Shown piece by piece: positions 36,286 through 45,647 of a stretch of 64,000 nucleotides of DNA (position 1 is the first letter of the stretch; every line of letters begins with the position of its first letter). A program made the translations under genes and the position numbers. Where the stretch lies: the NCBI GenBank assembly GCA_965207985.1, contig CBDBND010000032.1, positions 248,001 through 312,000 on the forward strand. Reading direction: 5' to 3'. The DNA is from CBDBND01 sp965207985 (GTDB taxonomy: Bacteria > Pseudomonadota > Alphaproteobacteria > Rhodospirillales > Rhodospirillaceae). The notes under the pieces were generated by a model. The model saw only the letters and a list, made by a program, of their open reading frames with translations, was not told where the DNA came from and did not search any database.

Positions 36286-36312
36286 TGGAACAATACTTTT
36301 GGCATTCAAACG

Positions 36313-37368
36313 ATGAAGTTTCTCGACCAGGCAAAGATATATGTGGCGAGCGGAAAGGGCGGCAACGGCTGCGTCTCTTTCCGCCGTGAGAAGTATATCG
36401 AGCACGGCGGGCCCAACGGCGGAGACGGTGGGCGCGGTGGAGACGTCGTTTTCTATGCCGAGCCCAATCTCAACACCCTGATCGATTTTCGCTACAAGCA
36501 GCACTTTAAAGCCAAACCGGGCCACGACGGCCAGGGCAGCGACCGCACGGGCAAAAGCGGGTCCGACCTGCGCATTCCCGTTCCCGTTGGAACGGAAATT
36601 CTCGGCGACGACAGAGAGACCATACTGGCCGATCTCACCCAGGCCGGAGAGGAAATCGTTCTGCTCGAAGGCGGCAACGGCGGTTGGGGCAATACCCGTT
36701 TCAAAAGTTCCACCAACCAAGCACCGCGCAAAGCCAATCCCGGTCAGCCCGGGGACGAGCGCTGGGTTTGGTTGCGTCTTAAGTTGATCGCGGATATCGG
36801 TTTGGTGGGATTGCCCAACGCCGGTAAGTCTACGTTCCTTGCCAGCGTGACCCGGGCACGGCCCAAGATTGCCGATTATCCGTTCACCACCCTGCATCCC
36901 AATTTGGGTGTGGCGTCTCTCGATGGCCGTGAAGTTGTCATCGCCGACATTCCCGGTCTGGTCGAAGGGGCGCATACGGGATCCGGCTTGGGCACCCGAT
37001 TTCTCGGTCATATCGAGCGCTGCCGGGTGCTGCTGCATCTCATCGACAGCACTGCAGAGGACGTAGCCGCTTCTTACAACACGGTGCGCCATGAACTCTC
37101 CGAATATGGCGCTGGACTGACCGACAAACTGGAATTCGTCGCTTTAAACAAATGCGATGCCATTGACAGCGACCAAGTGAGTCAGTGCAAAGAGCAATTG
37201 CAAGCCGCGGGTGTTGATGCCGTTCATGAATTATCCGGCGTGTCCGGTCATGGTCGGGAAGAGATTCTGCGTACCCTGTTTGCAGCTTGTCCTTTGGAAA
37301 GCGCTGTCCGGAAAGAGGATGCGGGAGAACAAGACAGCCAAACGGAGGTCTCGTCATGGGCGCCCTGA
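36313..37368 (+). CDS. obgE: GTPase Obg/CgtA
   Basis: The 351-residue protein has the glycine-rich Obg domain (GKGGNGCVSFRREKYIEHGG, then GGDGGRGGDVV) and the G domain: G1 GLPNAGKST, G2 region YPFTTLHPN, G3 DIPGLVEGA, G4 NKCD. Obg acts in large-subunit assembly and the stringent response. Its end overlaps the proB start by 13 bp, so the two are translationally coupled. The C-terminal region is short, which is normal for alphaproteobacterial CgtA. Confidence 0.98.
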   Translation: MKFLDQAKIYVASGKGGNGCVSFRREKYIEHGGPNGGDGGRGGDVVFYAEPNLNTLIDFRYKQHFKAKPGHDGQGSDRTGKSGSDLRIPVPVGTEILGDDRETILADLTQAGEEIVLLEGGNGGWGNTRFKSSTNQAPRKANPGQPGDERWVWLRLKLIADIGLVGLPNAGKSTFLASVTRARPKIADYPFTTLHPNLGVASLDGREVVIADIPGLVEGAHTGSGLGTRFLGHIERCRVLLHLIDSTAEDVAASYNTVRHELSEYGAGLTDKLEFVALNKCDAIDSDQVSQCKEQLQAAGVDAVHELSGVSGHGREEILRTLFAACPLESAVRKEDAGEQDSQTEVSSWAP

Positions 37369-38486
37369 CACCTCCCGACTTCAAACAGGCCGGCCGTGTG
37401 GTTATCAAAATCGGCTCGGTGCTTTTGGTCGATGAAGACAGCGGCGCCTTGCATCGCGACTGGCTGGACTCCGTTTGCGATGACATTGCCGCCATGCGCA
37501 AACGTGGCCAGGAGGTTATTGTTGTTACCTCGGGCGCCATCGCGGTCGGCCGTGGTCCTCTCGGGCTCAAAGATGGCGGCATGAAACTAGAGGAAAAACA
37601 GGCTGCGGCGGCCACCGGTCAAACACGCCTGACACAAGCCTATCAAGAGTCCCTTGCACGGCATGATCTCACCGTATCCCAGGTATTGCTGACCATTGAT
37701 GATACGGAAGACCGGCGGCGCTATCTCAATGCCCGGGCGACGTTGGATACCTTGCTGCGTCTCGGCGCCATTCCCGTCATCAATGAAAACGACACCGTGG
37801 CCACGCAGGAGATCCGTTTCGGCGACAATGACCGTCTGGCCGCGCGGGTGGACGCCATGATCGGTGCCGATGTCTGTGTTCTGCTGTCCGACGTGGATGG
37901 TCTGTATGCCAGCGATCCTGCACTCTACCCCGATGCCGAGCACGTTCCCATGGTTGAACGGGTTGATGAGACCATTCTTGCCATGGCCGGAACGGCCAAC
38001 CCCGGCCACGGCACAGGCGGCATGGTAACCAAACTCATGGCAGCGGAGATTTGCATGGATGCGGGAAGCCATTTGGCGATTGCGCTGGGATCGGTTGAGA
38101 ATCCCCTATCCCAATTAGAGAACGGTAGCCGCTGTACGTGGTTTGTCAGCGCCGCAGAACCGCGGGCGGCACGCAAGCGCTGGATCGGCGGATCGCTCAA
38201 GCCGACAGGCAAGTTGGTCATTGACGATGGAGCCGTGCGGGCTCTTGAAAACGGGAAAAGTCTATTGCCGGCCGGCGTGGTTGCCGTTGAAGGCGCATTT
38301 GAACGCGGGGATCCTGTTGCCGTTGTCAATGCAGACGGCACCGTCATCGGCAAGGGTTTGTGCGCTTTCGGCTCTGACGACGCGCAGCTGATCAAGGGCC
38401 GCCGCTCTGGGGACCTTGAGGGTATACTGGGGTACAAGGGCCGGTCTGAAATGATCCACCGCGACGATCTGGTGTTGGGAAAATAA
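37356..38486 (+). CDS. proB: Glutamate 5-kinase
   Basis: ATG 37356 follows ACGGAGG at a suitable distance, so I prefer it to a longer frame from 37287. The 376-residue protein has the amino-acid kinase domain (VVIKIGSVLLVDED, VVTSGAIAVGRGPLG, PVINENDTVATQEIRFGDND) and a C-terminal PUA domain (LPAGVVAVEGAFERGDPVAV). It phosphorylates glutamate in the first step of proline synthesis and is usually inhibited by proline. The next gene, proA, completes the pair. Confidence 0.98.
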   Translation: MGALTPPDFKQAGRVVIKIGSVLLVDEDSGALHRDWLDSVCDDIAAMRKRGQEVIVVTSGAIAVGRGPLGLKDGGMKLEEKQAAAATGQTRLTQAYQESLARHDLTVSQVLLTIDDTEDRRRYLNARATLDTLLRLGAIPVINENDTVATQEIRFGDNDRLAARVDAMIGADVCVLLSDVDGLYASDPALYPDAEHVPMVERVDETILAMAGTANPGHGTGGMVTKLMAAEICMDAGSHLAIALGSVENPLSQLENGSRCTWFVSAAEPRAARKRWIGGSLKPTGKLVIDDGAVRALENGKSLLPAGVVAVEGAFERGDPVAVVNADGTVIGKGLCAFGSDDAQLIKGRRSGDLEGILGYKGRSEMIHRDDLVLGK

Positions 38487-38547
38487 CAGGCCAAGGGACG
38501 CAAAGTGTGCCGACCGTAGAATGTGGCTGGCGGTGAGGAGAAAAACC

Positions 38548-39843
38548 ATGGATGGTGCAGGACATACGACCGAAGCCGACGATACGTCCTCGATCGACGC
38601 GATCATGGATGACGTGGGTCACCGCGCGAAAGCCGCCGCCCGGGTCTTGGCCAACGCGTCGACGGAACAGAAGAACGACGCGCTTACATCTGCCGCCGCC
38701 GCTCTGTTGGACAACGCAGAGACCATCATCGAAAAGAACAAAATCGATATGGATGGGGGGCGCGACAAGGGGCTAAACAACGCTCTAATGGATCGCCTCG
38801 AGCTGACCCAAAGCCGTATCGAAGCCATGGCCGATGGGCTGAAAGCGATTGTTGAACTGAAGGATCCTGTCGGAGAAACCATCGCTGCGTGGGAACAGCC
38901 CAACGGTCTTAAAATCGAACGGGTGCGCACGCCGCTCGGCGTTATCGGTGTGATTTATGAATCCCGCCCCAATGTGACGGCGGATGCGGGTGCACTTTGT
39001 TTGAAAGCGGGCAACGCCTGCATTTTGCGCGGTGGGTCCGAGAGCTTTCACAGTTCCCGTGCAATCTTGGACTGCTTGCATCAAGGTTTGGAACAAGCCG
39101 ACCTTCCTAAGGATTGCATCCAAATGGTGCCGACAACGGACCGGGCGGCCGTGGGCAAGATGCTGACCATGACGGACGCCATTGACGTCATCGTTCCCCG
39201 CGGCGGCCAGTCTTTGACGGAAAGGGTCATGCGGGAAAGCCAGGTGCCCACGTTCCAACATCTGGTGGGTTTGTGTCACACCTATATCCATGCGGACGCC
39301 GATCCGGAAATGGCCCGTGCGGTTTCCCTCAATGCCAAGATGCGGCGCACCGGCATCTGCGGTGCCATGGAAACGCTTCTGGTGGACAAAGGCGTGGCAG
39401 CAGACGTTTTGCCGCCCATCATCAAAGATTTCATTGACGCCGGATGCGAAGTGCGCGGCGACGATGCAGTCTCTTCCCTCAATGGTGCCGTTGTCCCGGC
39501 CACTGACGAAGACTGGGATACGGAATACCTGGACTCTATTGTTTCCATAAAAACCGTGACTGGTCTTGAAGACGCCATCGAACACATCACCGAACATGGC
39601 TCCGAACACACGGATGCGATCATCACCAATGATCCCGCCGCCGCAGAGACATTCATGAACGGATTGTCCAGCGCCATTGTCATGCACAACGCGTCCACCC
39701 AATTTGCCGACGGGGGAGAATTCGGCATGGGTGCGGAAATCGGTATAGCGACGGGCAAGATGCATGCACGCGGTCCCGTCGGTGTCGAACAGCTGACCAC
39801 CTTCAAGTACAAGGTGCGCGGCGACGGCACGGTGCGACCTTAA
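38548..39843 (+). CDS. proA: Gamma-glutamyl phosphate reductase
   Basis: The start ATG 38548 has GAGGAG eight bases upstream. The 431-residue protein has the aldehyde-dehydrogenase-like fold: LGVIGVIYESRPNVTADAGA, LCLKAGNACILRGGSES, and the catalytic cysteine region RRTGICGAMETLLVD. It reduces glutamyl phosphate to glutamate semialdehyde with NADPH, following ProB. The gene is intact and lies 61 bp after proB. Confidence 0.98.
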   Translation: MDGAGHTTEADDTSSIDAIMDDVGHRAKAAARVLANASTEQKNDALTSAAAALLDNAETIIEKNKIDMDGGRDKGLNNALMDRLELTQSRIEAMADGLKAIVELKDPVGETIAAWEQPNGLKIERVRTPLGVIGVIYESRPNVTADAGALCLKAGNACILRGGSESFHSSRAILDCLHQGLEQADLPKDCIQMVPTTDRAAVGKMLTMTDAIDVIVPRGGQSLTERVMRESQVPTFQHLVGLCHTYIHADADPEMARAVSLNAKMRRTGICGAMETLLVDKGVAADVLPPIIKDFIDAGCEVRGDDAVSSLNGAVVPATDEDWDTEYLDSIVSIKTVTGLEDAIEHITEHGSEHTDAIITNDPAAAETFMNGLSSAIVMHNASTQFADGGEFGMGAEIGIATGKMHARGPVGVEQLTTFKYKVRGDGTVRP

Positions 39844-39893
39844 GCATCGGTTCCGGCGTGTTTGCACCATCACCGTGGGGAGACCGCCGCCGC

Positions 39894-40454
39894 ATGCGCA
39901 TTGGTCTGCTCGGCGGATCGTTCAATCCCGCCCATGACGGTCATGTGCATATCAGCCGGCTCGCCAAGCAACGTCTCGGTTTGGATCAAGTGTGGTGGCT
40001 GGTCAGTCCGCAGAATCCACTGAAGCCAACGGCGGATATGGCGCCGCTGTCCAAACGATTATCAGCGGCCCGTGCCGCTTGCCGATTTCCTTGGCTTCAA
40101 GTGACGGATTTAGAACGGCACCTCCATTCGGGCCGGACGTGGAAAACGCTTTTTTTGCTAAAGCAACGGTTTCCCACGGCACAGTTCGTTTGGCTTATGG
40201 GCGCGGACAACCTCATTCAAATTCCCGAGTGGTCGCGATGGTCAAAAATCTTTCGATCCGTTCACGTTGCAGTTTTTGACCGTTCTCCCTATTCTTATAG
40301 AGCGGTGCTTGGAAAAGCAGCGCGGCGGTTTGCAGCGCGCCGTCTTCGGGCCAATCAGGCGCAAGCCTTGTGGTTATCGTCTCGGCCTCGATGGGTGTAT
40401 TTCGCACTCAAACGGCACGGTGCATCGTCAACGGAAATCCGGCAATCCCGTTAG
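39894..40454 (+). CDS. nadD: Nicotinate-nucleotide adenylyltransferase
   Basis: ATG 39894 yields the conserved start MRIGLLGGSFNPAHDGHVHI with the nucleotide-binding GSFNPxHxGH. Other family signs are WWLVSPQNPLK and FVWLMGADNLIQIPEWSRW. At 186 residues it is slightly short but ordinary for the alphaproteobacterial form, and it ends with the SSTEIRQ motif. It makes deamido-NAD from nicotinate mononucleotide. It sits in the conserved proA-nadD-rsfS-rlmH order. Confidence 0.95.
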   Translation: MRIGLLGGSFNPAHDGHVHISRLAKQRLGLDQVWWLVSPQNPLKPTADMAPLSKRLSAARAACRFPWLQVTDLERHLHSGRTWKTLFLLKQRFPTAQFVWLMGADNLIQIPEWSRWSKIFRSVHVAVFDRSPYSYRAVLGKAARRFAARRLRANQAQALWLSSRPRWVYFALKRHGASSTEIRQSR

Positions 40455-40465
40455 TGTGATTAGGG

Positions 40466-40879
40466 GTGCGCCATAAAAGGGAGTTGATCATTAGTTCAAA
40501 GCGTCCTCCGGTCGACCTGGAGCAAACGGTCGAACTTATCCAATCATCTTTAGAGGATGACAAAGCCCTAGACATCGTCGTTATCGACATTGTCGGAAAA
40601 ACCTCCATCGCAGATCGCATGATTGTCGCATCCGGTAATTCAGCCAGACTGGTCAATGCCATGACCGATCACGTGATTCAGCGATTAAAAGACATCGGCA
40701 TACGGCCGAAAACAGAGGGACAAGCCACTTGCGACTGGGTTCTCATCGACGCCGGTGATGTCATCGTGCATCTCTTCCGCCCGGAAGTGCGCGCGTTCTA
40801 TAACATCGAAAAGATCTGGGGTTTGTCGCCCCTCTCGCCCGACGAAGACCTCGCCGCCGTCCGTAAGGTGCCGGCTTAG
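40466..40879 (+). CDS. rsfS: Ribosome silencing factor RsfS
   Basis: The 137-residue protein matches the RsfS/Iojap family: ALDIVVIDIVGKTSIADRMI, IASGNSARLV-like VASGNSARLVNAMTDHV, and CDWVLIDAGDVIVHLFRPEV. It binds L14 on the 50S subunit and blocks subunit joining in starvation. The GTG start at 40466 is 12 bp after nadD. The first ~12 residues are not conserved, so a later start is possible. Confidence 0.96.
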   Translation: MRHKRELIISSKRPPVDLEQTVELIQSSLEDDKALDIVVIDIVGKTSIADRMIVASGNSARLVNAMTDHVIQRLKDIGIRPKTEGQATCDWVLIDAGDVIVHLFRPEVRAFYNIEKIWGLSPLSPDEDLAAVRKVPA

Positions 40880-40913
40880 ATTTGCTTCTAAACGCTGAAG
40901 CAGAAGCCCTCTC

Positions 40914-41375
40914 ATGAAGGTGGTGATCGCAGCGGTGGGCCGGATGAAGGCCAGCCCCGAGCGAACGCTTATGGAGTCCTACCTTAAGCGCTTACCCTGG
41001 TCAGTGGACGTCAAAGAAATTGATCTCAAAAAAGCAAAGTCAAGGGCATCTGACGTTGGGCAGGAGTCCGAGAGACTCAAGGCGGTCATTCCAGATCACG
41101 CAAAGGTGGTCTGTCTCGATGCGCGCGGTAAATCTCTGACAAGCGAGCAATTGGCGGAGAAAATTTCAAACTGGCGTGACGACGGCACATCTCACATTGC
41201 TTTTGTCATCGGCGGGCCAGACGGATTGCCCGACGACATTCTCGAGCAGGCTGATCTGACACTCTCGTTTGGTGCCGTCACGTGGCCGCATATGCTGATG
41301 CGTGTCATGCTCGCCGAACAATTGTACCGTGCCCATAGTATTTTGAGCGGCCATCCTTATCATTGTGGCCATTGA
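40914..41375 (+). CDS. rlmH: 23S rRNA (pseudouridine-1915-N3) methyltransferase RlmH
   Basis: The 153-residue SPOUT methyltransferase has AHIAFVIGGPDGL-like sequence (SHIAFVIGGPDGLPDDI), LSFGAVTWPHMLMRVMLAEQ with its knot residues, and the end LSGHPYHCGH. Family members usually end in PYHR, so the Cys may be an Arg-to-Cys change from one C-to-T transition. The core knot is intact. It methylates the pseudouridine at 1915 on assembled ribosomes. It lies directly after rsfS. Confidence 0.95.
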   Translation: MKVVIAAVGRMKASPERTLMESYLKRLPWSVDVKEIDLKKAKSRASDVGQESERLKAVIPDHAKVVCLDARGKSLTSEQLAEKISNWRDDGTSHIAFVIGGPDGLPDDILEQADLTLSFGAVTWPHMLMRVMLAEQLYRAHSILSGHPYHCGH

Positions 41376-41396
41376 GCTAACTACACGACGGTTCCT

Positions 41397-42332
41397 TTGA
41401 GCACTTCTCCCTTTCATTGGCGGCTGACCTACACGGGTGTGAAGATCGAACGCGCCGCAGCGATGCGTCCGGCAGTAGCGGACATCGACGCATTATTAAA
41501 GTCCGACGCCTCCCGTGTCCTACCGGTGTGGAACGGCCATCACTTGTTTACTGCGACGGGCAATGATGCGGCATGGATCGACGGCACACTCATCGCGGAG
41601 TTAAACGCTGAAGGGCTTGATCCGATTTTTCTCGGTCTCGCCGACAAAACGCCGTGGTTTGCTTGGCCCCTGACCGGGGAGGTGTTGCCCAACGCACTCG
41701 AACGTCACGGCGTCTTCGAACCGCTCCATCCCCGGGTCGGCGCTCTCGATGCCGATCAGGCGGCGCTCCTCGCCTATGCCCGGGGTATGGTGCTTTGGCA
41801 TTTGAATCATGTCCATTGCGGGCGGTGCGGGGCGCCAACCAAACCCCATGAGGGCGGCCACATCCGCATTTGCAGTAGAGAGACGTGTGGCCATCGGATT
41901 TTTCCGCGCACCGACCCAGCCGTCATTACCTTGGTGGTTCATCCCGACGGTGACAAATGTCTGCTCGGCCGGCAAAGCCGCTGGCCCACAGGCATGTATT
42001 CCGTCGTCGCCGGTTTTGTCGAGCCGGGCGAGTCCTTGGAAGAGTGCGTCTTTAGGGAAGTGAAGGAAGAAACCGGCATTGAATGCACAAACATCCTGTA
42101 CATCGCCTCCCAGCCGTGGCCGTTTCCGTCTTCTCTGATGCTGGGTTTCACCGCCGAGGCCCTCAATACGGATTTTGGACCCGACGACGATGAGCTGGAT
42201 GATATCCGCTGGGTGACCCGACAAGACTTAGAGTCCTATGGGGAGATGGGGGACGACTCAGCGGGGCCCAATTTGCCCAATAAACATTCCATCGCGCGTA
42301 TGCTGATCGAACGCTGGCGCACCTCTGCGTAA
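41397..42332 (+). CDS. nudC: NADH pyrophosphatase NudC (NAD-capped RNA hydrolase)
   Basis: The 311-residue protein starts at TTG 41397; other in-frame starts would lose family sequence. It has a zinc ribbon (HCGRCGAPT and CSRETCGH), the Nudix box (GFVEPGESLEECVFREVKEE) and the NudC signature SQPWPFPSSLMLGF. It cleaves NAD(H) to NMN and AMP and removes NAD caps from RNA. It follows rlmH by 21 bp. Confidence 0.95.
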   Translation: MSTSPFHWRLTYTGVKIERAAAMRPAVADIDALLKSDASRVLPVWNGHHLFTATGNDAAWIDGTLIAELNAEGLDPIFLGLADKTPWFAWPLTGEVLPNALERHGVFEPLHPRVGALDADQAALLAYARGMVLWHLNHVHCGRCGAPTKPHEGGHIRICSRETCGHRIFPRTDPAVITLVVHPDGDKCLLGRQSRWPTGMYSVVAGFVEPGESLEECVFREVKEETGIECTNILYIASQPWPFPSSLMLGFTAEALNTDFGPDDDELDDIRWVTRQDLESYGEMGDDSAGPNLPNKHSIARMLIERWRTSA

Positions 42333-42359
42333 ACGTCCTCCGCGCAATAAGTCCCCGCG

Positions 42360-43244
42360 TTATTCCTCGTCGTCTTCCGGGGCGGCTTCCAGTCGATATG
42401 GATGAGCCGGGTAGGACCCAAGGATCTTGACTTCGCGGGAATAGAATTCCAGTTCCTCCAGCGCCAGTTTGAGTGGCCGGTCGTCGGGATGTCCTTCCAC
42501 ATCGGCATAGAATTGAGTTGCCGTGAAGTGGCCGCCAAGCATGTAGCTTTCCAGCTTGGTCATGTTGACGCTATTGGTGGCAAATCCGCCCATGGCCTTG
42601 TAAAGGGCGGCGGGAACATTGCGTACCCGGAACACAAACGACGTCACTACCGTACCACTACCTTGTTCCGGCACTTGAGGGTCTTTGGCCATGATGATAA
42701 AGCGCGTTGTGTTGTGTTCGGCGTCTTCAATGTTCGAAGCTAGAATCTCGAGATCGTAAATTTCCGCCGCCAGCGAAGACGCGATGGCGGCAACGGTAAC
42801 GTCGCCCCGCTTCGCGACGTCTTCCGCCGCTCCGGCTGTATCTGCAGTGGCAAACTGTTTTAGCCGGTGCTCACGGATGAACTTACGGCATTGTTCCAAA
42901 GCCGGCAGCTGGCTCTCCACCTGTTTAAGACCATCCAGTGTTGCGCCCTCGGGTGCCATGAGGTGATGATTCACGCGCTGAAAATGCTCGCCAACAATGT
43001 GCAGGCCCGACTCCGGTAAAATGTGATGAATGTCGGCAACCCGTCCCATCACGGAATTCTCCACCGGTATCATGGCCAAGCGGGCGCGGCCGTCCGTCAC
43101 CGAAGCAAAGGCATCCTCAAATCCGGCACAAGCGAGATAGTCCATGTCCGGATAGACGGATTTGCAGGCCAAATGAGAATTAGCGCCGGGCGCTCCTTGG
43201 AAGGCAACGGTGTGAGCCTGATCGTGAGAAACTGATTTGGACAT
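42360..43244 (-). CDS. pheA: Prephenate dehydratase
   Basis: The 294-residue protein has the PDT domain (TVAFQGAPGANSHLACKSVY, MIPVENSVMGRVADIH, and the catalytic TRF in AEHNTTRFIIMA) and a C-terminal ACT domain with ESYMLGGHFTATQFYADVEG, which binds phenylalanine for feedback inhibition. It has no chorismate mutase part. It converts prephenate to phenylpyruvate. kdsB lies 21 bp upstream on the same strand, so they probably form one unit. Confidence 0.97.
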   Translation of the reverse strand: MSKSVSHDQAHTVAFQGAPGANSHLACKSVYPDMDYLACAGFEDAFASVTDGRARLAMIPVENSVMGRVADIHHILPESGLHIVGEHFQRVNHHLMAPEGATLDGLKQVESQLPALEQCRKFIREHRLKQFATADTAGAAEDVAKRGDVTVAAIASSLAAEIYDLEILASNIEDAEHNTTRFIIMAKDPQVPEQGSGTVVTSFVFRVRNVPAALYKAMGGFATNSVNMTKLESYMLGGHFTATQFYADVEGHPDDRPLKLALEELEFYSREVKILGSYPAHPYRLEAAPEDDEE

Positions 43245-43265
43245 GATTAATAAACTGAGAGCGTG

Positions 43266-44006
43266 TTAAGGGGCCAAAATCTTTCTCGCCCGCTCAAGGT
43301 CGGCGGGAGTATCGACACCGAAGGGAATGGTGTCAACGAGACCTGCCGAAATGGTCATGCCGTTGGTGAGCGCACGCAACTGCTCGAGCCGTTCCCTGAT
43401 TTCCAGACCGGCCGGCGGCAGTGCAACGAATCGTTTCAGGGCGGTGCGGGTGTAAGAGTAAATCCCGATGTGGTGGTAGACAGGGCCATCGCTGGAGGGA
43501 ATCCGAGAACGGCTGAAATACAAAGCGGGCGCAACCGTCTCACCGGGCGGAAAATCGACCGCCGCTTTGACCACATGAGGATCATCGAGCTCGTCGGGAT
43601 CTGTGATTTCCGCCACCAGGGTGCCCATATCGGTCCCGCCCTGGGTCAGCGCATCGACCGCCGCATTGACCAGCGATGGTTCGAGAGTGGGCAGATCCCC
43701 CTGAACGTTGACCACACGGTCATAGGTCATGTCCGGGTCATAGGTCTGGGCTGCCACCCACACCCGGTCCGATCCGCTGGGCAACTCAGGGGCGGTCATG
43801 ACGGCGGTGCCGCCCTCGGCCCGGATGGCCTCGGCGATGGCTTTGTCACCGCAGGCGACGATTACCGGACCGGCGTCGGCGGCCACGGCCTGGCGCCAGA
43901 CATGGACGATCATGGGGGCGTCGCCGATCATGGCCAGGGGCTTGTCCGGCAGGCGGGAGGCCGCCAAACGGGCCGGAATGACGACCAAAGTCTCTTTATC
44001 TGCCAT
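43266..44006 (-). CDS. kdsB: CMP-KDO synthetase
   Basis: ATG 44006 (MADKETLVVIPARLAASRLP) gives the standard start; the longer upstream frame is not conserved. The 246-residue enzyme shows VVIPARLAASRLPDKPL, a PELPSGSDRVW motif, VVNVQGDLPTLEP, and SRIPSSDG. It activates KDO with CTP for lipopolysaccharide synthesis in the cytoplasm. This implies a Gram-negative envelope with KDO-containing LPS. Confidence 0.97.
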   Translation of the reverse strand: MADKETLVVIPARLAASRLPDKPLAMIGDAPMIVHVWRQAVAADAGPVIVACGDKAIAEAIRAEGGTAVMTAPELPSGSDRVWVAAQTYDPDMTYDRVVNVQGDLPTLEPSLVNAAVDALTQGGTDMGTLVAEITDPDELDDPHVVKAAVDFPPGETVAPALYFSRSRIPSSDGPVYHHIGIYSYTRTALKRFVALPPAGLEIRERLEQLRALTNGMTISAGLVDTIPFGVDTPADLERARKILAP

Positions 44007-44174
44007 GCCTTTGAACCATCCCTCGCATGAACGGGTAAATGGGGGCCAAACCACGGAAAGGCTTCACTTTTTTGCCGTCAGCCGGGATAATGGCCGGGCA
44101 TACAGGCATGCCTGTTGAGATTCACCGCCGAACCCGCTAAGGGAAGGCCACCGTTACCGGCTGGGGACCAGAAA

Positions 44175-44843
44175 ATGGCCGAAAAACCATCGCCCGACAA
44201 GTTCAAGTCCAACTCCGCCATGCTGGCGGGTTTCGCTGCCGTTTGGCTGACCATCGGCGCCAATGAAGCCAGCCACTTTCTCGTTCCCGATGCTGAAGGG
44301 GTGACTACCTTCGGCTATGAAATCGAAGTGCCGGAAGGCTTTGGCATGACCAGTACGTTCGAGATGGAAGATATCCTGGAGGACGTGAAGCCGCTGATCG
44401 CTGGTGCAACTGTCGAGGACGGCACTAAGGTCGCCAAGAAATGCCAGTCCTGCCACACCTTCGATCAAGGGGAACGCAACGGCACCGGCCCCAATCTTTA
44501 CAACATCGTTGGTGCACCGCTTGAGGGCCGTGACCGGGGCGATTTTAAACTGTCGGACTCCATCCTCGCCGGCGCCACGGTTTGGGATTACGACACCCTC
44601 AACGCCTATCTTGAAGATCCCAAGAACATCGCACCCCAGGGCACTATGTCCTTCGTCGGATTGCGCAAGCCAAAGGACCGCGCCTCCATCATCAAGTTCC
44701 TCATGAGTAAAACGGAAAATCCGCCGGAAGTGGTTTTGGATCCCGTCGTTGAAGAAACGGCGGAAGCCGCTGAGGGTGCCATGGACGGCGCCATGGAAGA
44801 GGCTGTTGAAGGGGCCGCTGAAGAGGCGACGGAAACCCCGTAA
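44175..44843 (+). CDS. Membrane-anchored c-type cytochrome (CycM-like)
   Basis: ATG 44175 gives 222 residues. An N-terminal uncleaved helix (AMLAGFAAVWLTIGA) anchors a class I cytochrome domain with the heme site CQSCH (residues 90-94) and the methionine ligand in QGTMSFVG. The C-terminus is an acidic Ala/Glu tail. Such cytochromes carry electrons from the bc1 complex to cytochrome oxidase in the periplasm. It is divergent from kdsB, and hisN follows 11 bp downstream. Confidence 0.92.
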   Translation: MAEKPSPDKFKSNSAMLAGFAAVWLTIGANEASHFLVPDAEGVTTFGYEIEVPEGFGMTSTFEMEDILEDVKPLIAGATVEDGTKVAKKCQSCHTFDQGERNGTGPNLYNIVGAPLEGRDRGDFKLSDSILAGATVWDYDTLNAYLEDPKNIAPQGTMSFVGLRKPKDRASIIKFLMSKTENPPEVVLDPVVEETAEAAEGAMDGAMEEAVEGAAEEATETP

Positions 44844-44854
44844 TCAAGCCGTCT

Positions 44855-45646
44855 ATGACAGACGAGACCCTTGCCGCCGAGTGCGTCGCACTGGCGCAGC
44901 GTTTGGCGGACGCCGCCTCTGAGATCACCCTTTCCTATTTCCGCACCCCTCTTTCCATTGAAGAGAAAGACGACGAGACTCCCGTCACCAAGGCGGACCG
45001 GGATACGGAAGCCTCCCTTCGCGCCATGATCGAGGCCGCCTTTCCCGACCACGGCATCATCGGTGAAGAATACGGCCAGGATCGGCCGGATGCCGACTAC
45101 GTCTGGGTACTCGACCCCATCGACGGAACGCTGTCCTTCATCAACGGCGTGCCCTTGTACACCACCATTGTCGGATTGGTCCGGGACGGGAAACCCTGGT
45201 TTGGGCTGGTCGATCAGCCGGTTCTCAAAGACCGGTGGTGCGGCGGGGCGGGTCTGCCGACAACCTTAAACGGCACGGCGGCAAGGACGCGGCGGTGCCC
45301 TTCGCTGGATCAGGCAACGGTTTATGCCACAGCACCAGACTTTTTTAAGGCTGAAGAGCTCGCCGCTCTCGACCGGCTCACGAACGCTGTCAAACAGCGG
45401 CGCTATGGCGGTACCGACTGTTACCACTACGGTATGGTGGCCAGCGGATGGACCGATATGGTATGTGAGAAACTCAACATTTACGAATTTGGCGCCATCG
45501 TTCCCATCATTGAGAACGCAGGCGGCGTCATCACCGATTGGCAGGGCCGGCCTTTAAGTGGAACCGCAGGCCGGCAAGTACTGGCTTCTGGTGACAACGC
45601 CATACACACCGCCGCCGTTGATATCCTTTCACAGGAGACTTCGTGA
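44855..45646 (+). CDS. hisN: Inositol monophosphatase family, histidinol-phosphatase-like
   Basis: The 263-residue protein has the metal-binding motifs of the family: GIIGEEYG, VLDPIDGTLSFINGVPL, and GGTDCYHYGMVASGWTDMV. The single-domain HisN-type phosphatase dephosphorylates histidinol phosphate in many Alphaproteobacteria; inositol phosphatase or CysQ activity are alternatives. Its stop overlaps the yejA leader region by a few bases, which suggests a shared transcript. Confidence 0.82.
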   Translation: MTDETLAAECVALAQRLADAASEITLSYFRTPLSIEEKDDETPVTKADRDTEASLRAMIEAAFPDHGIIGEEYGQDRPDADYVWVLDPIDGTLSFINGVPLYTTIVGLVRDGKPWFGLVDQPVLKDRWCGGAGLPTTLNGTAARTRRCPSLDQATVYATAPDFFKAEELAALDRLTNAVKQRRYGGTDCYHYGMVASGWTDMVCEKLNIYEFGAIVPIIENAGGVITDWQGRPLSGTAGRQVLASGDNAIHTAAVDILSQETS

Positions 45647-45647
45647 C

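Noticed and set aside
43263..44030. 255-codon plus-strand frame opposite kdsB
   Set aside because: It is a shadow of the clearly conserved kdsB frame in GC-rich DNA.
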